From positions 6,320 to 15,666 of the forward strand of contig DBWR01000052.1 in NCBI GenBank assembly GCA_002309305.1: a DNA stretch of 9,347 bases, written 5' to 3'. The first letter of the stretch is position 1; every line of letters begins with the position of its first letter. A program made the translations under genes and the position numbers. The notes beneath the pieces are model-generated. The model had not been told where the DNA came from. It did no database searches and saw nothing but the letters and a program-made list of their open reading frames with translations. This stretch comes from Treponema sp. UBA1233 (GTDB lineage: Bacteria; Spirochaetota; Spirochaetia; Treponematales; Treponemataceae). This document shows, one piece after another, positions 4,765 through 9,347 of the stretch.

Positions 4765-6480
4765 TTACTTTTCACCGGCAATTATCTTTCGTGAGCGATC
4801 CAAAGCAGAGTTTATGTTGTCGTATATGTTTTCACGACCAAGCTTGTCGGCCATGCCAGTCTTTTCCAGAAGCAGATATGGTTGGGTGTGAATTCCGCTT
4901 ATTACAATCGTGATGCCCTTTCTGTCAAATGCTGCCTTTGCCTGTTCAAGAGCCTTGATTCCACCTGCGTCAATATAAATTGTGTTGCGCATCCTCAATA
5001 TCAAAACCTTGCAGTTAGCCTGGGCACGTTCTGTTGCAAGCTCAAACTTCCTTACCGTACCAAAGAATAGGGGGCCTTCAATTTCGTAGACAAAGCACTC
5101 TTTTGGGATGTCAAGATTTTCGGCAGGCTGATCGCTTTTGATTCCACCGGTAAGAACTTCCCTTGTATTCTGGACTTCGCTCAAGTCTATCATTTTCTTG
5201 ATGAAGAAGAATGCGGCAAGACCTAGACCAACTTCAATTGCCACAGTCAAATCTACAAAAACCGTTATCAGGAATGTTACGAGGAAAACACAGATGTCAG
5301 ATTTTTGCCCCTTGAGCAGAGCCTTTATTGCAGAAAATCCAGCCATGTTCCACGCCACATTAATCAGAACGGCTGCAAGCGCAGGCATTGGAATGAACGA
5401 AGCGTATTTTCCTGCAAACAAAAGGATGAGAAGAAGTGTAATTGCATGAAAGATTCCGGCTACAGGGGTCCGGCCTCCGTTCTTTACGTTGGTTGCGGTC
5501 CTTGCTATTGCTCCGGTTGCGGGAATTCCCTGGAATATTGGACTTGCGATATTTGCTATTCCCTGTGCGATCAGTTCCATGTTTGAGTCATGCTTTGCCC
5601 CAGTCATACCGTCAGCAACTACGGCACTCAAAAGGGATTCTATTGCGGCAAGAACTGCAATTGAAATGGCTGTTGGGAAAAGTCCCGTGATTGTCTTTAG
5701 GCTAAAGTCAGGAAGCTGTGGAGCGGGAAGCGTCGTAGGTATGACATAATGTTCCATTCCATTTGCAAATTTTCCGATTGTGTCTGTGTGAAGGTTGCAG
5801 TTTTTTTCCAAAATCAGGTTGATTACAGTTGCAAGAATTATTACGACGAAGGAACCCGGTATCTTTTTGATGAACTTGGACCAGAGGAAAATAAATGCCA
5901 GACAAACGGCTGCCATGCCAAACGAATACCAGTTTACGCTTGCGGCACTTTTTATGTATACAATCATCTTGGGTAAAAAACTTCCCGGCATCTTTGAATA
6001 CTCTTCGCCAAGAATAGTCATGGGGGTAGAAAAATCTGGTGACAGGCCAAAGAAATCACCAAGCTGTCCGCATGCAATAGTTACGGCAATACCTGCAGTA
6101 AATCCTGTGACAATAGTATATGGAATGAATTTTACAAGGCCACCCATTTTAAAAATGCCAAGGAAAATCAAAATGACTCCGGCCATAAGGGTTGCTGTAG
6201 CAAGACCACTGATGCCATACTGTGCTACAACCGAATATACAATAACGGCAAACGCTCCAGTTGGACCACCAATCTGTACACGGCTTCCTCCGAATGCACT
6301 GATGCAGAATCCCGCGATGATTGCAGTGTAAATTCCTGCAGAAGGATTAACTCCAGAGGCAATGGCAAATGCGATTGCAAGTGGTAAGGCAACGATTCCG
6401 ACTATTATGCCGGCAATTAAATCACTAAAAAACTGTTTTGAATTATACGTTTTAATTGTGTTCAATAGTTCTGGTTTCAT
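4765..6480 (-). CDS. SulP family inorganic anion transporter with STAS domain
   Basis: This 571-residue inner-membrane transporter has the full SulP (SLC26-like) architecture. Residues about 15-430 form the membrane domain. Its start, F-F-S-D-L-I-A-G-I-I-V-G-I-V-A-L-P-L, matches the family entry segment, and G-G-P-T-G-A-F-A-V-I (71-80), E281-S-L-L-S-A-V-V-A-D-G-M-T-G, D-S-N-x-E-L-I-A-Q-G-I-A-N and G-I-P-A-T-G-A-I-A-R-T-A-T-N are clear signatures. Residues about 458-565 form the cytoplasmic STAS domain, with its loop I-D-A-G-G (503-507) lacking the serine or threonine phosphorylated in anti-sigma antagonists. Family substrates include sulfate, bicarbonate and C4-dicarboxylates; the sequence does not decide between them. 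The ATG at 6480 must be at or near the start because an in-frame TAA lies at 6490-6492. It has no ribosome binding site and lies 8 nt after a perfect -10 box. The ArsB/NhaD-type permease follows as an operon partner. Confidence 0.95.
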   Translation of the reverse strand: MKPELLNTIKTYNSKQFFSDLIAGIIVGIVALPLAIAFAIASGVNPSAGIYTAIIAGFCISAFGGSRVQIGGPTGAFAVIVYSVVAQYGISGLATATLMAGVILIFLGIFKMGGLVKFIPYTIVTGFTAGIAVTIACGQLGDFFGLSPDFSTPMTILGEEYSKMPGSFLPKMIVYIKSAASVNWYSFGMAAVCLAFIFLWSKFIKKIPGSFVVIILATVINLILEKNCNLHTDTIGKFANGMEHYVIPTTLPAPQLPDFSLKTITGLFPTAISIAVLAAIESLLSAVVADGMTGAKHDSNMELIAQGIANIASPIFQGIPATGAIARTATNVKNGGRTPVAGIFHAITLLLILLFAGKYASFIPMPALAAVLINVAWNMAGFSAIKALLKGQKSDICVFLVTFLITVFVDLTVAIEVGLGLAAFFFIKKMIDLSEVQNTREVLTGGIKSDQPAENLDIPKECFVYEIEGPLFFGTVRKFELATERAQANCKVLILRMRNTIYIDAGGIKALEQAKAAFDRKGITIVISGIHTQPYLLLEKTGMADKLGRENIYDNINSALDRSRKIIAGEK

Positions 6481-6488
6481 AAACAGGT

Positions 6489-6494
6489 ATTATA
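6489..6494 (-). promoter_or_regulatory. -10 box almost adjoining the SulP start codon
   Basis: There is a perfect TATAAT on the minus strand, with only a 3/6 -35 candidate (TTTTCT, plus 6512-6517, spacer 17). The predicted transcription start is about 6482, leaving roughly 2 nt before the ATG, so the mRNA would be nearly leaderless. The absence of any Shine-Dalgarno sequence agrees with this. Confidence 0.5.
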
Positions 6495-6525
6495 GCGATG
6501 TGAGGGGAGATAGAAAAGTAGGATT

Positions 6526-6560
6526 GAAAAAAAAAGTAAAAAAATAGCGGTTTTCTTTAG
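6526..6560 (-). terminator. T-rich tract after the oxidoreductase-phosphatase gene
   Basis: Read on the minus strand, the sequence after the stop at 6566 is A-rich (CTAAAGAAAACC) and then carries two long T-runs, of seven and nine, within 6526-6547. Only a weak 4-bp stem can be drawn upstream of the first run. It may act as a poor intrinsic terminator separating this gene from the SulP operon. Confidence 0.3.
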
Positions 6561-6565
6561 TTTGC

Positions 6566-7801
6566 CTACTGTACCTGCCTGTTAATATACTTTGCCGTAA
6601 CACGACCGTCCGTATCAATTTCAAAACGCGAGACAGAACCGGATGCTCCATTAAAACGGAAAACAGCCCTGTCTTCCAGAGTTTGCCCCATAAGCATCGA
6701 CTGTAAAAAACTGAGGGCCGTTCCATGGGAAACTACAAGAATCTTTTCGTCTTCATTGGCAAGAATTTCCCTGTAAAAAGGATGAAGTCTGTTCCACAAA
6801 TCCCTGTCCGATTCTGCATCGGGGAATGGTCGGTAATCAGCATCATATTCATCTGAAGAAGGAATTTTATTTGCATTGAACCAGTCCCATGGCTTACCGT
6901 TTCCGGCTCCAGCATTTACTTCCCGAATGTCTTCCCGGAAAATCGGATTCAAATCTGTAAGCCTGCAAATTTCTTCTGCCGTCTGTGCAGCTCGTTTTAA
7001 GTCAGATGCATACAAAACAAAGCTCTGATCTATCCCTTCGTTTTTAAGGTATTGTCCTATTGTCGCCGCCTGCTTGTGTCCCAATTCAGTAAGGTCCCAG
7101 TCTCCCCAGGCTCCTGCATGTCCGTTTGTGTGATGAACTGACTGTGTATGCTGAACCAGTATGATCGTCTTTTTTCTTGTCGGGGTTGTATTGTCAGTTT
7201 TTTTGATGAGTGATTTCTGAAAAAGCGACTTTCCCTTTTCATAAGCGGTGTTCAGGTTTTTATCCCAGTTTTCCTCGCGAGATTTCAAGGCTTTGGTCAT
7301 TCCGTCAAACACGAAAAATTCCATTTCCTTTGCCCTGTTGAACATCCTGTCGCCGAACATGACTTTTTTCATGCTGTAAATCAAATCATATTTTAAAAGC
7401 TTTTCTTTTGTGTTTCCTGCGGTACAGAGAATCAGAGCCTTATCCAAAAGCTTCATTCGTTTTTCTCCGTAAGCAAAACCGTAGCTCCATACACGGTCAA
7501 ACCAGCCTACAAGTTTAGCAGGAGCTTCTGTCCAGAAAATAGGATAGATGAATACGATTGCATCAGAAGAATTGATTTTTCCCTGTTCAGCAAGAACGTC
7601 TTGGGCTAAATCGTCAGTATTCCTATAGTTTGAATCCCTCAAGTATTCCTTTTCGGTCATGTCAGTCTGAAAATTCATCCTGTACAAATCAGAAAGAACA
7701 TATTCATTCCCCGAATCAACAATTCCTTTTATGAATGAATCGCGTACATGGCTTGTAAATGAGTCTTCCGACGGATGGCAGTAAACTATAAATGCTTTCA
7801 T
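6566..7801 (-). CDS. Fusion of NQO-type flavodoxin-fold oxidoreductase and histidine phosphatase
   Basis: This 411-residue protein has two enzyme domains. Residues 1-194 are an NAD(P)H:quinone oxidoreductase-like flavodoxin fold (Flavodoxin_2). It shows the start M-K-A-F-I-V-Y-C-H-P-S-E-D-S-F and the flavin region Y-P-I-F-W-T-E-A-P-A-K-L-V-G-W-F-D-R-V, then G-F-A-Y (86-111), and would bind FMN or FAD. Residues 195-210 are a polar linker. Residues 211-411 are a histidine phosphatase (phosphoglycerate mutase-like) domain. It keeps H218, R270 in S-D-L-K-R-A-A-Q-T-A, E294 and H359 in V-V-S-H-G-T-A, but the normal R-H-G motif reads Q-H-T (217-219). Loss of that arginine may weaken phosphate binding or mark a divergent subfamily. 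Both domains look intact and in frame, so a genuine fusion is likelier than an error. No signal peptide is seen, so it is cytoplasmic. The substrate is unknown. Confidence 0.9.
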   Translation of the reverse strand: MKAFIVYCHPSEDSFTSHVRDSFIKGIVDSGNEYVLSDLYRMNFQTDMTEKEYLRDSNYRNTDDLAQDVLAEQGKINSSDAIVFIYPIFWTEAPAKLVGWFDRVWSYGFAYGEKRMKLLDKALILCTAGNTKEKLLKYDLIYSMKKVMFGDRMFNRAKEMEFFVFDGMTKALKSREENWDKNLNTAYEKGKSLFQKSLIKKTDNTTPTRKKTIILVQHTQSVHHTNGHAGAWGDWDLTELGHKQAATIGQYLKNEGIDQSFVLYASDLKRAAQTAEEICRLTDLNPIFREDIREVNAGAGNGKPWDWFNANKIPSSDEYDADYRPFPDAESDRDLWNRLHPFYREILANEDEKILVVSHGTALSFLQSMLMGQTLEDRAVFRFNGASGSVSRFEIDTDGRVTAKYINRQVQ

Positions 7802-7807
7802 ACCTTT

Positions 7808-7837
7808 ATTATAGCAAAAAGAAGGACTATGCTACAA
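7808..7837 (-). promoter_or_regulatory. Promoter with extended -10 adjoining the start of the oxidoreductase-phosphatase gene
   Basis: On the minus strand TTGTAG (plus 7832-7837) is followed after 18 nt by TATAAT (plus 7808-7813), preceded by TGC to give a perfect extended -10. Exactly 6 nt separate it from the ATG at 7801, so transcription should start on the A of the start codon and give a leaderless mRNA. The AAAGG between them is 1 nt from the ATG, too close to serve as a ribosome binding site. Confidence 0.55.
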
Positions 7838-7843
7838 CCATAG
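7816..7843 (-). terminator. Weak terminator-like hairpin after the SH3-domain gene
   Basis: Minus-strand CTATG (plus 7839-7843) pairs with CATAG (plus 7827-7831) around a 7-nt loop, followed by TCCTTCTTTTT. It begins 3 nt after the stop codon at 7847. The stem is only 5 bp, so termination would be inefficient. It overlaps the promoter of the next gene. Confidence 0.35.
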
Positions 7844-7846
7844 GAA

Positions 7847-9130
7847 TTAATTCAAATACAAATATCCGCCAAAGCACCAGCCTGTAGTTCCGGGTGTTAT
7901 TTTTTTTCCGTCTTTGTCTTTGCCTTCTTTAATTTCAACTTTAACCCAGTTTGACGTTATGCCGTCGATTTTTTCAAGCTTGCCCACTTGAATCACTTTC
8001 AACTGACAGCCTTTACCCATTGTCAGCTTTGTTCTTGAATTCGTACTCTCTGATTCACGGATGCGGAGGTTTACGGAATTATAATAGTGATAACCCATGC
8101 ATATGCGGTCGTCATTTAAGAAAGCAGTGTCAACATAAGAGTCAAAGATGTAGGGGGAATTCTTACTCTGCTTGTAGGTGTCATATCTGTTTTGAATCCT
8201 TTGCTGATAGTCATCTATTTCATTTACTCTAAGGGTACATCCGCGGCTGTCAAATTTTATTTCATGATTTCCGTCCCATGATTCAGCACTTACATAAGAG
8301 CACTGGCAGATAAAAAAGCCCTTTCCTGTTTCCGGATTTAAGGCATACCATGTATATTCAAAAGCACCGCCACCAAATCCGCCGTTGTAATTTGTGTAGC
8401 ATAAGATGATTACAGGCAGTGGAAGATTTTTTTCGTATGTCAGAGAAGCATAACCTTTTGGCATGAAATCCATGAATTTACCGGTTTGAACAATTACATT
8501 TGCAAAGCTGTTTGTCTTTGTGTTCAGGATGATCAATGCAAGTTCCATTTTGTTAGCTTCGTTCATGTACAGGCTTTCTAAAAACAGATAGTCGCCCAAT
8601 ATGTCTTGAATTTTTGAATTGACTTCCTCAAAGCTGTTGCAGTCCCTTAGGCGGCTGTAAAACATGCTGGTTGTTGCAAGGTTAATGCCAAGCAGTTTAT
8701 AAGTCGTTCCGTCATTCACTGTTATTGATTGAACTTCTGTTGAAACGCAAAATCCCGGAACAAGGCCTTTGTAAGCTGTTCCCTTTACCTTGAATTCACA
8801 CAAATAATCATAATAGATGATGCCATGGATTGTGTTGTCATACATATTTTGGTCAAAATCATGGCAGAATTTTAAATCCTTGGTAATTGAAAGGATTTTA
8901 AGTTTTGTTCCCGCTGGAACTTCAATTTTTCTGCCTGTATTAGGAATCTGTGCCTCACATTCAAAGACCGTGTAAAAATCCCTTTGCGTGAAGTCGTCGC
9001 TATATTTTTTGGTCAAATCCAGGGTGACATGGGTAAAACGTGGAAACTGATCGTCAAAATAACCGCCACCGCCTGCAAAAACACTCACAGGGATTAAGAG
9101 AAGTGATAAAAACAATGCTAACTTCTTCAA
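7847..9130 (-). CDS. Exported SH3-domain protein, TTG start
   Basis: This 427-residue protein starts at TTG (9128-9130), chosen because AAGGAG is 6 nt upstream and the product then opens with a textbook signal peptide, MKKLALFLSLLLIPVSVFA, with a V-F-A cleavage site before GGGG. No lipobox cysteine is present, so it should be released to the periplasm or beyond. Residues about 351-427 resemble a bacterial SH3b domain: V-N-L-R-I-R-x-S, a G-C-Q-L-K-V-I strand, W-V-K-V-E-I, and a final T-G-W-C-F-G-G-Y-L. A second SH3-like unit may lie near residues 45-155 (V-P-A-G-T-K-L-K-I-L to Y-K-G-L-V-P-G-F-C-V-S). The middle region is not recognised. The mature part has twelve cysteines. An ATG at 9214 would add 28 residues that spoil the signal peptide. 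SH3b domains usually bind cell-wall or protein ligands; the role here is unknown. Confidence 0.85.
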   Translation of the reverse strand: MKKLALFLSLLLIPVSVFAGGGGYFDDQFPRFTHVTLDLTKKYSDDFTQRDFYTVFECEAQIPNTGRKIEVPAGTKLKILSITKDLKFCHDFDQNMYDNTIHGIIYYDYLCEFKVKGTAYKGLVPGFCVSTEVQSITVNDGTTYKLLGINLATTSMFYSRLRDCNSFEEVNSKIQDILGDYLFLESLYMNEANKMELALIILNTKTNSFANVIVQTGKFMDFMPKGYASLTYEKNLPLPVIILCYTNYNGGFGGGAFEYTWYALNPETGKGFFICQCSYVSAESWDGNHEIKFDSRGCTLRVNEIDDYQQRIQNRYDTYKQSKNSPYIFDSYVDTAFLNDDRICMGYHYYNSVNLRIRESESTNSRTKLTMGKGCQLKVIQVGKLEKIDGITSNWVKVEIKEGKDKDGKKITPGTTGWCFGGYLYLN

Positions 9131-9136
9131 TTTAAT

Positions 9137-9142
9137 CTCCTT
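9137..9142 (-). promoter_or_regulatory. Ribosome binding site that sets the TTG start of the SH3-domain gene
   Basis: A perfect AAGGAG on the minus strand lies 6 nt before TTG at 9130. The upstream in-frame ATGs at 9214 and 9187 have no comparable site, which is the main reason for choosing the TTG. Confidence 0.8.
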
Positions 9143-9152
9143 CTGATAAAAA

Positions 9153-9167
9153 ATTGAATTTTTCAAT
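9153..9167 (-). other. Small hairpin in the leader of the SH3-domain gene
   Basis: On the minus strand ATTGAA and TTCAAT form a 6-bp stem with a 3-nt loop, directly followed by six T, and lie about 10 nt upstream of the ribosome binding site. It resembles a weak terminator within the leader. It is all A/T except one G-C pair, so it may be chance. Confidence 0.25.
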
Positions 9168-9186
9168 ATCTTTTTTCCAATATCCA

Positions 9187-9205
9187 TGTTATAATGATTT
9201 ATAAT
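9187..9205. promoter_or_regulatory. Divergent promoter region between the SH3-domain and DHH genes
   Basis: On the plus strand TGTTATAAT (9187-9195) is a perfect extended -10 for the DHH gene, with a second TATAAT at 9200-9205. On the minus strand TATAAC (plus 9188-9193), with TTGAAT (plus 9209-9214) 15 nt upstream, may serve the SH3-domain gene. The two overlap almost completely, so the genes may compete for polymerase. Good -35 boxes are lacking on the plus strand. Confidence 0.4.
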
Positions 9206-9228
9206 CCAATTCAAGAGGTTTTGAAGAT

Positions 9229-9347
9229 ATGGGAATGAGACTTGTTACACGTTCAGATTTTGACGGACTGGCTTGTGGAGCTCTTTTGCTTGAGGCTGGT
9301 ATAATTGATCACTGGAAGTTTGCGCACCCAAAAGACTTGCAGGATGG
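9229..9347 (+). CDS. DHH-family phosphoesterase (exopolyphosphatase-like), N-terminal fragment
   Basis: Only the first 39 codons are inside the window; the frame is open to its end. The sequence M-G-M-R-L-V-T-R-S-D-F-D-G-L-A-C-G-A-L-L-L contains the first metal-binding motif of DHH phosphoesterases (D-x-D-G after a hydrophobic strand). The following H-P-K-D-L-Q-D is typical of a DHH subfamily often annotated as exopolyphosphatase. Family members use divalent metals to cleave phosphodiester or phosphoanhydride bonds in nucleotides or polyphosphate; the substrate is not determined here. The ATG at 9229 has AAGAGG (9213-9218) 10 nt upstream. The ATG at 9235, giving M-R-L-V-T-R-S-D-F-D-G, is an equally believable start. 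The gene is divergent from the SH3-domain gene, with 98 bp between the start codons. Confidence 0.8.
   Translation, partial: MGMRLVTRSDFDGLACGALLLEAGIIDHWKFAHPKDLQD

Noticed and set aside
5795..6331. A 178-codon open frame on the plus strand inside the SulP gene
   Set aside because: It lies wholly antisense to a complete SulP gene with all family signatures, has proline- and arginine-rich shadow composition, and shows no promoter or ribosome site of its own.
7172..7219. A frameshift or sequencing error joining two genes at the oxidoreductase-phosphatase linker
   Set aside because: The linker is polar, in frame and of plausible length, both flanking domains are complete, and no start codon with a ribosome site is evident for a separate phosphatase gene.
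1..9347. CRISPR array, tRNA or rRNA gene, insertion sequence or phage attachment site
   Set aside because: No regularly spaced repeats, clover-leaf pattern, transposase frame or long terminal repeats were seen on either strand when reading through the window.

Overview
The window is a dense, AT-rich bacterial segment. It carries seven complete protein genes and two genes cut by the window edges, with no gene-free stretch over 300 bases. No rRNA, tRNA, CRISPR array, transposase or phage gene was recognised. Gene style suggests a host-associated anaerobic spirochaete of the Treponema type: an exported SH3-domain protein, a stand-alone PAS-GGDEF protein, and a DHH phosphoesterase whose N-terminus resembles treponemal and deltaproteobacterial homologues. 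This assignment is inferred from family resemblance and composition and was not checked by a search.

Layout. Bases 1-290 are the 3' end of a class I SAM methyltransferase (+), convergent with an AraC-type cupin regulator (-, 317-1225). The regulator is divergent from a nitroreductase (+, 1342-1959), and their 116-bp spacer holds overlapping promoters and repeats that could be the regulator's binding sites. Next is a PAS-GGDEF diguanylate cyclase (+, 2137-3570). Its leader contains a strong extended -10, a possible nine-codon leaderless reading frame, a perfect 12-bp palindrome and a T-run. Its stop overlaps the stop of a convergent two-gene transport unit on the minus strand: a SulP anion transporter with a STAS domain (4765-6480), followed after 12 bp by an ArsB/NhaD-type permease (3565-4746). 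Upstream on the same strand is a two-domain protein joining an NQO-type flavodoxin-fold oxidoreductase to a histidine phosphatase (6566-7801). Then comes an exported, cysteine-containing SH3-domain protein whose best start is TTG at 9130 (7847-9130). Divergent from it, the first 39 codons of a DHH-family phosphoesterase run off the right end (+, 9229 onward).

Functional reading. The segment looks like ordinary chromosome with mixed functions: redox and flavin enzymes, anion uptake, second-messenger signalling and the cell envelope. The SulP/permease pair is the only convincing operon. The regulator/nitroreductase pair is the only clear local regulatory relationship.

The features most worth a second look are: recurrent promoters whose -10 box lies 6-8 nt from an ATG, implying leaderless or nearly leaderless mRNAs; the oxidoreductase-phosphatase fusion with an altered RHG motif (QHT); the attenuator-like leader of the cyclase; and the twelve-cysteine exported SH3 protein.
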